From NCBI RefSeq assembly GCF_000423565.1, contig NZ_AUIF01000010.1, forward strand, positions 124,001 to 188,000: 64,000 bases of DNA, in the 5' to 3' direction. The translations under genes were made by a program, and so were the position numbers. This DNA comes from Runella zeae DSM 19591. Lineage in GTDB: Bacteria > Bacteroidota > Bacteroidia > Cytophagales > Spirosomataceae. The notes beneath the pieces were generated by a model that had not been told where the DNA came from, searched no databases, and saw only the letters and a program-made list of their open reading frames with translations. Below are positions 15,870-24,746 of this stretch, one piece after another. The stretch's first letter is position 1; every line of letters starts with the position of its first letter.

Positions 15870-16619
15870 ATGAAAGAACAAATAGACCGTACTAAACTCC
15901 CTCAACATATCGCCATCATCATGGATGGCAATGGTCGTTGGGCCAAACAGCGTGGGGCTATGCGAGTTTTTGGACACCGCAATGCCATCAAAGCTGTAAG
16001 AGAAGCTACCGAAGGCTGTGCTGAATTAGGAGTCAAATATTTGACATTATATGCCTTCTCCACCGAAAACTGGGGAAGACCTGAGGCCGAAGTAAGGGCT
16101 TTGATGGAGTTGCTTGTATATACCATTGGAGATGAGCTACCTACATTGTTAAAAAATAATGTAAAACTTGATTCTATCGGCAATACAGAAAGTCTTCCTT
16201 CTTCTTGCCAACGCGAACTTAATCAAGCAATAGAACGCACCAAACACAATACTGGCCTTAACTTAATTTTGGCTTTGGGATATAGTGGTAAGTGGGATAT
16301 TGTACAAGCTACTCAGCAAATCGCGCGTAAAGTACAGGCTGGGGAATTGCGCCCAGAAGATATTACTGAAGACTTATTCAATACTAAACTAAATACGGCA
16401 GACCGTCCCGAAGTCGACCTTATGCTTCGTACAGGTGGCGATCATCGTATTAGCAACTTCCTTTTGTGGCAACTTGCCTATGCAGAGCTTTATTTCTACG
16501 ACAATGTATTTTGGCCAGACTTTCGTCGTGAACATCTTTATGAAGCCATCCTTTCATACCAAAACCGCGAACGCCGCTTTGGAAAAACCAGTGAACAGAT
16601 TCTAAGTGAAGCGAAATAA
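15870..16619 (+). CDS. uppS: Undecaprenyl diphosphate synthase (cis-prenyltransferase)
   Basis: The enzyme (249 aa) condenses isopentenyl diphosphate onto farnesyl diphosphate to build the C55 lipid carrier for peptidoglycan and surface glycans. It has the family signature IIMDGNGRWAKQRG (catalytic Asp19), then FGHRNAI, LYAFSTENWGRP and the C-terminal RTGGDHRISNFLLWQ with AYAELYF. The length is normal. It heads the uppS-bamA-skp-skp run; bamA begins 46 bases downstream. In many Bacteroidota a DUF6089/PorG gene and nadK lie directly upstream, but here they are 20 kb away. Confidence 0.95.
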   Translation: MKEQIDRTKLPQHIAIIMDGNGRWAKQRGAMRVFGHRNAIKAVREATEGCAELGVKYLTLYAFSTENWGRPEAEVRALMELLVYTIGDELPTLLKNNVKLDSIGNTESLPSSCQRELNQAIERTKHNTGLNLILALGYSGKWDIVQATQQIARKVQAGELRPEDITEDLFNTKLNTADRPEVDLMLRTGGDHRISNFLLWQLAYAELYFYDNVFWPDFRREHLYEAILSYQNRERRFGKTSEQILSEAK

Positions 16620-16665
16620 ACCCCTTCTTTTTGCGTTATACCCTGTGGGAAAGAACCGTGAACCT

Positions 16666-19311
16666 ATGAAAAAATTCAACCAACCTGCCAGATTAGCAAT
16701 TTTCGTTGCTTTGTTAGTAAGTATTGCTATATCTGCATCAGCCCAACAATTAGGCTTGGGAAGTCGTCTTACTCCTTCCACCTCCACCCAGACCAACGAG
16801 GATTTGCTTAGTTATGCTGCTCCCAAAGACTACGTCTTGGCAGAAATTATCGTAACGGGCAATCAATTCCTTGATCCTAACTCCATGATTTCGATGTCGG
16901 GTCTGAGAGTAGGGGATAAAATCAAAATCCCGGGCGATGCTATCACCTCAGCCATCAAGAAATTGATGGATCAAAAAATCTTAGAAGATGTTGAGATTTT
17001 GGCTCGAAAAATAGAAGGCGACAAAATTTGGTTGGAATTACGAATCAAAGAACAATCTCGTTTGTTCAAGGTAACATTTGATGGCATTCGTAAAGGTGAG
17101 CAAGAATCTTTGAACGATAAAATCAAACTTCCTAAAGGACGTATCATTTCCAATACTATGGTGAAAAACACACAGTTGGCAGTGAAACGCTTTTTTATGG
17201 ACAAAGGCTTCTTGAATGTAAAAGTCAAAATTGCCCAAATCGCTGATACCGCACGGGGCAATGCCACCCTCAAGATATTTGTCTCAAAAGGACCCAAAGT
17301 AAAAATTCGTCAAATTGTATTTAATGGTAGAGAAGAAATCTATGAGCAAAAACTTCGGAATAAAATGAAAAGTACAAAACAAATGCGTTTTGGCCGTTTG
17401 TTTACTCCTTCCAAGTTTATTCCCAAAAAATATGACGAAGACAAAGAAAAGCTTGTTGCTTTTTATAATAAAAATGGTTTTCGAGATGCTACCATCATCT
17501 CAGACTCAATCATTCATAACCCCGACGGCAAAACAATCGATGTAGTTCTCAATATAGAAGAAGGCCCTAAGTACTACATAAGAAATGTGACTTGGGAAGG
17601 CAACTATCTCTACACCGATGAGCAATTGGGGAGAGTGTTTGGTCTTAAAAAAGGTGATATCTATAATCCCGAAGAAATTCAAAAACGCTTAGAGGCTAAT
17701 CCAGGACAAGATGTAAGTTCACAATATATGGACGACGGCTATCTTTACTACAACTGCCGTCCTGTCGAAAAAGCCGTCGAAGGTGATTCGATTGACATTG
17801 AAATGAGGATTTTTGAAGGAAAGCAAGCTACTATCAACAAAATTATCCTTAACGGAAACACCAAAACGAGCGACCACGTAGTAATGCGGGAGCTGTTTAC
17901 GTTGCCTGGGCAAAAATTCAGTAAAACGGAGATCATCAATACCAACCGCCAATTAGCCCAGTTAGGGTATTTTGATGCCGAAAAAATCGGAATCAATCCT
18001 GTCCCCCACCCCGAAGACGGAACCGTAGACATTGAATATACAGTAGAAGAAAAACCAAGCGACCAAATTGAACTTTCTGGTGGCTGGGGTGGCTACATCG
18101 GATTTGTAGGTACATTGGGATTAGTGTTCAACAACTTCTCCACCCGAAACATCACCAACCTTAAAGCATGGAAGCCTCTTCCAGCTGGCGATGGCCAGAA
18201 GCTCGCCGTCCGATTCCAAGCTAGTGGTCGTCAGTTTCAGACTTATTCTATTAGTTTTACGGAGCCGTGGCTCGGAGGTAAAAAACCTGTCACTTTTGGA
18301 GTTAACTTGAGCCGGACGGTGTATCGGACCGTCGATCAATTTAGTTTATATACTCGCTCTAACGGTAAGCTCGAATTTTTGGGTGCTTACCACAATACTG
18401 GCGTAACCATATCTTTAGGAAAACGCCTCAAAGTACCCGATCGCTTCTTTGTGTTGAGTTCAGCTTTGTCGTATCAGAGATACCGTATGGATAGCCTTGA
18501 TTTATTTGGTATTGGTTATCCCAATGGTGTATCAAACAACTTGACATTCAACCTTACCCTTTCTCGCAATACCATTGACAACCCCCAATTCCCTCGCTTA
18601 GGCTCTTCTTTCTCCTTGAGCGGTACTTTTACCCCACCTTACTCCGCTATTACGGGACGTACGAGCTTTACTACCAATGAAGATCGCTACAAATGGGTAG
18701 AATACCACAAGTGGATGTTTGATGCTAGTTGGTTCCAAACTGTAGCAGGCAAATTGGTTTTGAGTACACGTGCACACTTAGGTTTCTTAGGAAGATACAA
18801 TAAAAACCTATCCATTAGTCCTTTCGAACGATTTGTGTTGGGTGGCTCTGGATTAGCTGGCTATGGTATGTTTGCATTAGCGCAAGACATCATCGGACTC
18901 AGAGGCTATACAGACCGCTCGCTAGTACCAATATACAATACCCTCAGCGCAACCGACGCAGCTCAAAGCACTACCTCTACCTTGACAGGTGCATCCAGCC
19001 TTGGGGGGGTTGCATTTAGCAAGTACGTCATGGAGCTTCGCTATCCACTCTCACTCAATCCTTCTGCTACTATTTTCGGGTTAGTATTTGCTGAAGCCGG
19101 TAATAACTGGGGCACTGATGCGCCTCAAAAAAAATACAAAGACTTTAATCCCTTTGATCTTAAACGTTCGGCGGGGGTAGGAGCTCGTATTTTCATGCCA
19201 GCTTTTGGACTTATCGGGATCGACTGGGCATATGGATTTGATGCCGTTCCTGGCCAAACCCAACGGAGCGGACCTCAATTCCACTTCACAATCGGGCAAC
19301 AAATCAGATAA
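16666..19311 (+). CDS. bamA: Outer-membrane protein assembly factor BamA
   Basis: This 881-residue Omp85-family protein inserts beta-barrel proteins into the outer membrane. ATG 16666 gives a signal peptide (LAIFVALLVSIAISASAQ). Several POTRA domains occupy roughly residues 40-470, the first starting YVLAEIIVTGNQF. The 16-strand barrel runs from about 475 (SGGWGGYIGF) to the C-terminal FHFTIGQQIR. The loop-6 motif appears as RGY at 746-748. The frame is open 20 codons upstream and overlaps uppS there, so the downstream ATG is preferred. Two periplasmic chaperone genes follow directly. Confidence 0.94.
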   Translation: MKKFNQPARLAIFVALLVSIAISASAQQLGLGSRLTPSTSTQTNEDLLSYAAPKDYVLAEIIVTGNQFLDPNSMISMSGLRVGDKIKIPGDAITSAIKKLMDQKILEDVEILARKIEGDKIWLELRIKEQSRLFKVTFDGIRKGEQESLNDKIKLPKGRIISNTMVKNTQLAVKRFFMDKGFLNVKVKIAQIADTARGNATLKIFVSKGPKVKIRQIVFNGREEIYEQKLRNKMKSTKQMRFGRLFTPSKFIPKKYDEDKEKLVAFYNKNGFRDATIISDSIIHNPDGKTIDVVLNIEEGPKYYIRNVTWEGNYLYTDEQLGRVFGLKKGDIYNPEEIQKRLEANPGQDVSSQYMDDGYLYYNCRPVEKAVEGDSIDIEMRIFEGKQATINKIILNGNTKTSDHVVMRELFTLPGQKFSKTEIINTNRQLAQLGYFDAEKIGINPVPHPEDGTVDIEYTVEEKPSDQIELSGGWGGYIGFVGTLGLVFNNFSTRNITNLKAWKPLPAGDGQKLAVRFQASGRQFQTYSISFTEPWLGGKKPVTFGVNLSRTVYRTVDQFSLYTRSNGKLEFLGAYHNTGVTISLGKRLKVPDRFFVLSSALSYQRYRMDSLDLFGIGYPNGVSNNLTFNLTLSRNTIDNPQFPRLGSSFSLSGTFTPPYSAITGRTSFTTNEDRYKWVEYHKWMFDASWFQTVAGKLVLSTRAHLGFLGRYNKNLSISPFERFVLGGSGLAGYGMFALAQDIIGLRGYTDRSLVPIYNTLSATDAAQSTTSTLTGASSLGGVAFSKYVMELRYPLSLNPSATIFGLVFAEAGNNWGTDAPQKKYKDFNPFDLKRSAGVGARIFMPAFGLIGIDWAYGFDAVPGQTQRSGPQFHFTIGQQIR

Positions 19312-19386
19312 AATAGAGATTTGGTATATTCGCCATTGGCATCCAAAACCAATGGCGAATCTTTATATCCAAAAACCAAAAGAAAT

Positions 19387-20007
19387 ATGAAAACCCGTTG
19401 GCTTTTACTACTTTTGCAGTTCGTTTTGATAACGCACTCATTATCAGCCCAAAAATGGGGCTATATGGATTTGGAATACATCACCAGCAAAATGCCTGAT
19501 TATCAAAAAGCTCAATCGGAATTAGACAAATTTTCGGATAGATGGGCCAAAGAAATTCAGGATAAATATGCCGAAATAGATAAACTTCAACGCTTGTATC
19601 AAGCCGAAGAAGTGTTGTTGACAGATGATATGAAACGTAAACGTCAGCAAGAAATCATCGATAAAGAAAAAGAAGCAAGAGAATATAACAATAAAATATT
19701 CGGTTTTGAAGGAATGCTATTTCAGAAGAAAAAAGAAATCATCAAACCCATCACCGACCAAGTATACAAAGCTAGTGAGCGCGTTTGTCGTCAGCGGAGA
19801 CTTGACTTACTTGTAGACAAATCTAGCAATTTTGTAATTATTTATGCCAATCCTGTTCATGATTATACAGACTATGTATTAGAAGAGTTGGGGCTAGGTA
19901 CTGACAATAAAAATAATAAAACCACCCCCGAAAACGTTAATACGCCTGCATCCAAACCCAATACCACAAATACTCCTAATAACAAAACAATCAAACCAAA
20001 ACAGTAA
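19387..20007 (+). CDS. OmpH/Skp-family periplasmic chaperone, copy 1
   Basis: ATG 19387 gives a 206-residue protein with signal peptide WLLLLLQFVLITHSLSAQ. The mature part starts KWGYMDLEYITSKMPDYQ and continues as a long charged coiled coil (about 45-130). It ends in a Thr/Asn/Pro-rich tail. Skp-type trimers hold unfolded outer-membrane proteins for BamA. The gene lies 75 bases after bamA and six bases before a second copy, the usual tandem arrangement in this phylum. The longer frame from 19321 adds a non-hydrophobic leader and is rejected. Confidence 0.88.
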   Translation: MKTRWLLLLLQFVLITHSLSAQKWGYMDLEYITSKMPDYQKAQSELDKFSDRWAKEIQDKYAEIDKLQRLYQAEEVLLTDDMKRKRQQEIIDKEKEAREYNNKIFGFEGMLFQKKKEIIKPITDQVYKASERVCRQRRLDLLVDKSSNFVIIYANPVHDYTDYVLEELGLGTDNKNNKTTPENVNTPASKPNTTNTPNNKTIKPKQ

Positions 20008-20013
20008 ATAAAA

Positions 20014-20688
20014 ATGAAAAGCAAATTGATCGTGGCTGTTATGGCCATTCTAGCTTTAATCGGAAAAGAGACCCAAGCACAGCAGGCCGCCGCCCTCAAA
20101 ATCGGTTGGACCAATGTAGATTATATCTTGTCTGTTTTGCCAGAGAGCAAAAAAATCCAAAACGAGCTCCAAATTCAGCAGCAACAAATCGAAAAAGTGA
20201 TGCAGGAAAAATCAAAAGAGTTTGAAGACAAGTATAAAGCACTACAACAAAACGCTACCAAATGGTCGGAGATTATCCTAGCAGATAAGCAAAAAGAACT
20301 TCAGCGTCTTGAGCAAGATTTCCAAGAGTTTCAACGCACTTCACAAGAATCTTTGCAAAGAAAACAACAACAGTTGATTCAACCAGTATTGACCAAAATC
20401 AATACCGCTATTGATGAAGTAGGAAAAGAAAACAATTATACCTACATCCTCAACATGGACGGTGGTGCTCAAACTACCCCTATCATTTTGTATGCTGGTT
20501 CTGATGACTTAAATGTAAGCAACCTTGTGTTGAAAAAATTGGGGGTAGATCCCGCAGAAGTTGAAAAACAACAGAAAGCCGCTGCTGAAGCTGCCGTTCA
20601 ACAATTGCAACAACAGCAAAAGCCTACAACTCCTGCTACCAACCCTGCACCAGCTAACAAGCCTGCAACTCCTGCTAAGAAAAACTAA
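20014..20688 (+). CDS. OmpH/Skp-family periplasmic chaperone, copy 2
   Basis: This 224-residue paralogue has a signal peptide (MKSKLIVAVMAILALIG to about residue 23). The Skp start motif IGWTNVDYILSVLPESKK follows, then a Gln-rich coiled coil at about 50-125 and the conserved end domain with YILNMDGG. The last 40 residues are Ala/Gln/Pro-rich and probably disordered. It is almost certainly co-transcribed with copy 1. Two different chaperones may serve different client sets, but that is an inference. Confidence 0.9.
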   Translation: MKSKLIVAVMAILALIGKETQAQQAAALKIGWTNVDYILSVLPESKKIQNELQIQQQQIEKVMQEKSKEFEDKYKALQQNATKWSEIILADKQKELQRLEQDFQEFQRTSQESLQRKQQQLIQPVLTKINTAIDEVGKENNYTYILNMDGGAQTTPIILYAGSDDLNVSNLVLKKLGVDPAEVEKQQKAAAEAAVQQLQQQQKPTTPATNPAPANKPATPAKKN

Positions 20689-20703
20689 TAAAGGTATTAC
20701 CTT

Positions 20704-20904
20704 AAAGATAAAGAGGCTGTCTCAAAAGTAACAGGTTACAAAATATTCTTTGGTTTCAACCTCATCCCAACCCTTCTCCTGCCAGGAGAAGGGCTTTCAA
20801 AGTCCCCATCTCCAGAAAGGAGAGGGGGATTTAGGGGGTGAGGTTGAACAGAGACCGAAGATAATTTGGTGATACTAGGCTTTTGAGACAGCCTCTTTAT
20901 CTTT
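20704..20904. repeat. 201-bp self-complementary repeat with 25-bp perfect terminal inverted repeats
   Basis: The ends, 20704-20728 and 20880-20904, are perfect 25-bp inverted repeats containing GAGGCTGTCTCAAAAG. Inside lie a 10-bp pair (20755-20764 with 20839-20848), a 10-bp hairpin (20771-20780 with 20784-20793) and an 11-bp hairpin with one mismatch (20803-20813 with 20819-20829). There is no reading frame. It sits between two convergent genes and its right end touches the corA stop codon. It looks like a non-autonomous mobile repeat that may also act as a two-way terminator. Confidence 0.85.
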
Positions 20905-21848
20905 TAAATCCAATGCTTTCGCTTAAAGAAAAACCACATACCCGCCATCGAAAAGGCCATCAGCAGCAGTGAAAACCAAAAGCCATAAGGATGAGAACTG
21001 CTAGGTAGTACGGTATAATTCATCCCAAAAATCCCCGCAATCAGCGTAGGGGGCATAAAGATGATAGTAAAGACCGTAAATATTTTGATAATCTGGTTTT
21101 GCTCAAGGTTAATCAAACCCATAAAGGTATTTTGAAGATACTCCAATCGCTCAAAATTGAAAGTGCTGTATTCGAGCAAAGAACTAATGTCTTTCAACAC
21201 AATCCGTAATCGTTCTTTTCTATCTTCTGGAAAAAACTGACTACGCAAAATCCCCGATAATACGCGCTGCTTGTCGATGATAGTCTCTCTCAAAAGCATG
21301 GTATTTTCTTGCATCATATTGATTTTCAAGAGGATTTCTTGCTTGGCTTTTTGTTCGCGGTTGAGGTCCTTACTGATATTAGAAATATCGCGCGACAAGC
21401 CTTCCAGTACATCGGCATCGCTTTCGATACGGGTCTCAAGCAACAACAACAGCATATCTACTCCGCTTTGGAAGGTTTCTTGACTTACCTTCATCTTCCG
21501 AACTGTATCCGCAAAAGTCTTAGAATCGCCGCTACGATAGGTAAACAAAACCCCCTCCCTAATCAAAATAGATACTGGATAAATCCCGTAGCCATCAGCA
21601 TTGATTTTTAAGAAATTTGAGTTGGCATTGATGGTATTGTTTTGCTCAAAATACCGCGAACTACTTTCAATCTCCACAATCTCTTGGGGTGTCTGAAAAC
21701 TAATGTCACATTTGGTTTCTACCCATTCTTCTTCTTCTTGAGAAGGCGACTGCAAATCTATCCATAAAATAGCCTTCAAATGGCTTATTTCGCGCACATC
21801 CGTCTCACGTTTGATCTGCTTTCCTTCACGATAATATATCCTGACCAT
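20904..21848 (-). CDS. corA: CorA-family magnesium/divalent cation transporter
   Basis: This transporter forms pentameric inner-membrane channels for Mg and related ions. The long cytoplasmic N-terminal region is alpha/beta with a helical stalk. Two membrane segments lie at the C-terminus with the signature Gly275-Met276-Asn277 (FGMNYTVLP), and the chain ends FFFKRKHWI. The reading frame is open to an ATG at 21884, but a TAACTTTG box lies inside that extension. I therefore prefer ATG 21848 (MVRIYYREG, 314 aa), with modest certainty. The stop codon abuts the 201-bp repeat. Confidence 0.85.
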   Translation of the reverse strand: MVRIYYREGKQIKRETDVREISHLKAILWIDLQSPSQEEEEWVETKCDISFQTPQEIVEIESSSRYFEQNNTINANSNFLKINADGYGIYPVSILIREGVLFTYRSGDSKTFADTVRKMKVSQETFQSGVDMLLLLLETRIESDADVLEGLSRDISNISKDLNREQKAKQEILLKINMMQENTMLLRETIIDKQRVLSGILRSQFFPEDRKERLRIVLKDISSLLEYSTFNFERLEYLQNTFMGLINLEQNQIIKIFTVFTIIFMPPTLIAGIFGMNYTVLPSSSHPYGFWFSLLLMAFSMAGMWFFFKRKHWI

Positions 21849-21871
21849 ACCACTTACTACTTCATTTGTGC

Positions 21872-21879
21872 CAAAGTTA
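21872..21879 (-). promoter_or_regulatory. Candidate -7 box for corA
   Basis: On the minus strand TAACTTTG matches TAnnTTTG exactly and ends 23 bases before ATG 21848. It would lie within the coding region if the gene began at 21884. No good TTG box is seen at the expected distance, so support is partial. Confidence 0.4.
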
Positions 21880-22032
21880 GCCAATTGCTTTTAGGATTTT
21901 ACGCCGATTTTGTAGATTTTGTACTGTATTTTGTAAAATGCTACCAAAAAAATTGTCAAAACATATATTTTTTTTTGATGTAGATGCAACATTCCTTTTT
22001 GTTCATTGTCATTACACTGAAATTACAGCCAA

Positions 22033-22593
22033 TTGGAACCTAGACTTTACATAGACAAACACGTCGAACTCGTAGAACGCTGCAAACAAGGAGAACGAAA
22101 AGCTCAGTATGAACTATACAAGCTTTATTCAAAATCCATGATGAACGTGTGTATGCGGGTGGTCAACCACAATGGAGAAGCCGAAGACGTACTACAAGAA
22201 GCATTTTTGGATGCTTTTAGCAATCTTCATTCGTTTAGAGGGCAGTCCACGTTTGGGGCGTGGCTGAAGCAGATTGTGGTCAATAAAGCCATCAATCACC
22301 TTCGACAACGAAAAATGCAACTCGTAGACATCGAAGGCTATGGCTCTGGCGATAATGACACCGACATTGCCAATGAGGAGTCTTTGGATGAGGAAGGTAT
22401 TCAAATGGACGTAGAACGTATCCGCCGAGGAATCGAACAGCTACCCGAAGGATATAGAATCGTGCTTTCTTTATATCTCTTTGAAGGGTATGACCACGAA
22501 GAAATCGGGGAGATTTTGGGAATCAGTGAAAGTACCTCTCGTACTCAGTACATGCGAGGAAAAAAGAAATTATTAGAAATGATTAAACATTAG
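22033..22593 (+). CDS. ECF-type RNA polymerase sigma factor
   Basis: This 186-residue sigma-70 group 4 factor directs RNA polymerase to a specific regulon. Region 2 is at about 10-85 (YELYKLYSKSMMNVCMRVV, then EDVLQEAFLDAF and FGAWLKQIVVNKAINHLRQR). Region 4 is at about 130-180 (LPEGYRIVLSLYLFEGYDHE and EIGEILGISESTSRTQYMRG). The start is TTG 22033: an in-frame TGA at 22018 precludes a longer form, and the next Met is inside region 2. A predicted anti-sigma gene and a DUF4097 protein follow, forming one regulatory operon. Confidence 0.9.
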   Translation: MEPRLYIDKHVELVERCKQGERKAQYELYKLYSKSMMNVCMRVVNHNGEAEDVLQEAFLDAFSNLHSFRGQSTFGAWLKQIVVNKAINHLRQRKMQLVDIEGYGSGDNDTDIANEESLDEEGIQMDVERIRRGIEQLPEGYRIVLSLYLFEGYDHEEIGEILGISESTSRTQYMRGKKKLLEMIKH

Positions 22594-22655
22594 TGAGACG
22601 TAGAGCGTCTAAAACATACGACAAGCCTTTTACGTTTCCACAAAATACCAATACA

Positions 22656-23273
22656 ATGAAAGATAAACTGCAACGATTCGTCAGAGACAACCGCGAGGCA
22701 TTTGATGTGCATGAGCCTTCTGATGACCTTTGGAGTCGGTTGAGTGAAAAATTACCCCAAATCGAAAGTTCAACAATTAGTGAAGAAAATACCATAACTA
22801 ACACAACTCCTCAAAAAGGAGGTAGCGATTCGTCTTTCTTTACTAAAACTTGGAAAAATTTGAATTGGCGTATTGCGGCTTCTATAGCCTTGGTCATGGG
22901 CCTTGGATGGATAGGATACAAAGTAAACCAAACGCCTTCCATACCGACAGAGGTAGCTTCTTCTACTTCCACAGACTATGCCAAACAAGTCAGTCAATAT
23001 ACCCATTTGATAGACACTAAACGGGCCGAACTGCGGCAAATGACCCAAAGTGACCCCGCCTTATACAAAGAATTTGCAGTGGAATTGGATGAACTTGAGC
23101 GCTCATACCAAAACCTGAAAGCCGACCTTCCCAAAAACCCCAATCAAGAAACGGTGATTCAGGCTATGATCCAAAACCTGCAATGGCAGATTGATTTATT
23201 GAACCAACAGCTGGATATTATCCAGCGCATCAAAAGCAAAAACAACCATGCAACCAATAATAAACTCACATAA
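22656..23273 (+). CDS. Single-pass membrane protein, probable anti-sigma factor
   Basis: This 205-residue protein has an N-terminal cytoplasmic segment (MKDKLQRFVRDNREAFD, then EPSDDLWSRL). It has one membrane helix near 88-106 (IAASIALVMGLGWIGYKV) and a periplasmic coiled-coil part (ELDELERSYQNLKADL). Position directly after an ECF sigma gene and this topology suggest an anti-sigma factor, though no zinc motif is seen and the family is not firmly recognised. ATG 22656 is chosen over a GTG at 22593 that overlaps the sigma stop. The end overlaps the next gene by 26 bases. Confidence 0.7.
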   Translation: MKDKLQRFVRDNREAFDVHEPSDDLWSRLSEKLPQIESSTISEENTITNTTPQKGGSDSSFFTKTWKNLNWRIAASIALVMGLGWIGYKVNQTPSIPTEVASSTSTDYAKQVSQYTHLIDTKRAELRQMTQSDPALYKEFAVELDELERSYQNLKADLPKNPNQETVIQAMIQNLQWQIDLLNQQLDIIQRIKSKNNHATNNKLT

Positions 23274-24321
23274 GTACAATAACCTTTGGCTGACGGTCAT
23301 TGTGTTGTTGCTCACTTTTGCTGCCCATTCCAAAGAATCGGGCAATATCGAAAAGAAAAAATCGGTCATCAAGATTTATGATGTATCAGCCAAAGACAAT
23401 CTAAACATCGAAAATCAGTTTGGGCAAGTAAAAATCAACCTTTGGGATAAAAACGAAGTGCGGATTGACATCAGCATTACGGCCAATTCCAATACTGACG
23501 AACGCGCCCAACAATACCTCGACGGCGTAGAGATTGAAGATAAAAAAGACGGGAATCAAATTTCGGTTCGGACTATTATCCGAAAAAATGGAAGCTCTAA
23601 TTGGAGCTGGAAAAGTGGCAAGGGTGAGAAAAATTTTGTCCAAATCGACTATCAAGTATCTATGCCCAAAAACATGCCTCTGAATGTCAAAAACAAATTT
23701 GGTGCCACTAACATCCCTGTTTTCAAAGCTCCACTTACCGTAAAATCTGAACACGGCAGTTTTAGAGCTGACGAACTCGTAGGTAGTAGAAATGATATTG
23801 ACGTTTCGTTTGGTAAAGCCGAAATTCAGCAATTAATCAACGGAAACCTCGATATCGCTTATTCTACCTTAGAACTTGACAAAGCCAATAGCATCATACT
23901 TAATAATAAGTTTGGCAAAATGAAAATTGGGGAAGTTGATAAGCTTGACGGACGCATTAGTTATTCGGGGGGGCGCATCGGATTGCTCAAAGGTTCTAGC
24001 AAAATCAAACTGGATTTCTCTGGGGGTTTTCGTATAGACCAGCTCAATCAATCGGCTGATAATGTGGACATTCAAGCCAACTACTCATCGGTAATTATGC
24101 CTCTCGAAAGCAACGAATGCGATTTTGATGTCACCGTAAGCTATGGTGGATTTAAGTACCCCACCGACCGCAAAATTACATTTACCCAAAACGACGACGA
24201 ACGCAAAGACAACGAACACCGTGGTCCTCGTATGACCAAACAATACGTAGGTAAAATCGGTAAAGGCAATGGTACGAAAGTAAAAATTGTGTCGAGATAC
24301 GGCGAAGTAAGTTTGAGATAG
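23248..24321 (+). CDS. Secreted DUF4097-like beta-solenoid protein
   Basis: This 357-residue protein has a signal peptide (WLTVIVLLLTFAAHS at 13-27). It then consists of short beta-strand repeats of the DUF4097 type, such as ENQFGQVKINLWDKNEVRI, VKNKFGATNI, LNNKFGKMKIG and SRYGEVSLR. Each repeat contains a recurring F/Y-G turn. Members often accompany ECF sigma operons; their biochemical role is not known. The start overlaps the previous gene by 26 bases, which implies translational coupling. A terminator follows. Confidence 0.82.
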   Translation: MQPIINSHKYNNLWLTVIVLLLTFAAHSKESGNIEKKKSVIKIYDVSAKDNLNIENQFGQVKINLWDKNEVRIDISITANSNTDERAQQYLDGVEIEDKKDGNQISVRTIIRKNGSSNWSWKSGKGEKNFVQIDYQVSMPKNMPLNVKNKFGATNIPVFKAPLTVKSEHGSFRADELVGSRNDIDVSFGKAEIQQLINGNLDIAYSTLELDKANSIILNNKFGKMKIGEVDKLDGRISYSGGRIGLLKGSSKIKLDFSGGFRIDQLNQSADNVDIQANYSSVIMPLESNECDFDVTVSYGGFKYPTDRKITFTQNDDERKDNEHRGPRMTKQYVGKIGKGNGTKVKIVSRYGEVSLR

Positions 24322-24337
24322 TTTTTTGAAAAATATC

Positions 24338-24382
24338 AAAAAAGCCTTCCTTTTCAAACATAAAGAGGAGGGCTTCTTTTTT
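24338..24382. terminator. Terminator between the DUF4097 gene and the VanZ-like gene
   Basis: The arms AAGCCTTCCTTT and AAGAGGAGGGCTT pair with minor mismatches, flanked by A-runs on the left and T-runs on the right. It lies between convergent stops at 24321 and 24381 and could act in both directions. Confidence 0.75.
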
Positions 24383-24737
24383 AAGTGCCTATCACCCAAC
24401 GCCTTACCCACCTTGCTATCGGAATAGCGATGATGATACCCAACGAGTTGGCCACGGCATCATACCAATCAAAAGCCCGCCCAACTCCCATATTTCCTTG
24501 GGCAATTTCGATACCAACACCATATAAAACACCTCCTAAAATCACCGGCCATACTTTGAGAGTACTCCAGTACCATAAAGCCGCCAATATTCCAAAAGCC
24601 CCAAAATGATGTAATTTATCCCACCCAAGACCTGTCGGAACTTGGTCTTTTGGCATCAGGCAAAGTATCAATAGCAGTGCCGTCCAAGCAATCGCCAAAT
24701 AAGGTTTATCAAAAAACCAGCGGAAAAGCTTTTGCAT
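24381..24737 (-). CDS. VanZ-like membrane protein
   Basis: This small inner-membrane protein (118 aa) has about four hydrophobic segments. It carries the VanZ-family residues DKLHHFGAFGILAALWYW, then GVGIEIAQ and FDWYDAVANSLG. VanZ itself gives low-level teicoplanin resistance in enterococci, but most family members are uncharacterised housekeeping proteins. It starts 9 bases after the upstream MFS gene and is likely read with it. Confidence 0.85.
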   Translation of the reverse strand: MQKLFRWFFDKPYLAIAWTALLLILCLMPKDQVPTGLGWDKLHHFGAFGILAALWYWSTLKVWPVILGGVLYGVGIEIAQGNMGVGRAFDWYDAVANSLGIIIAIPIARWVRRWVIGT

Positions 24738-24746
24738 CTTGTTGGT

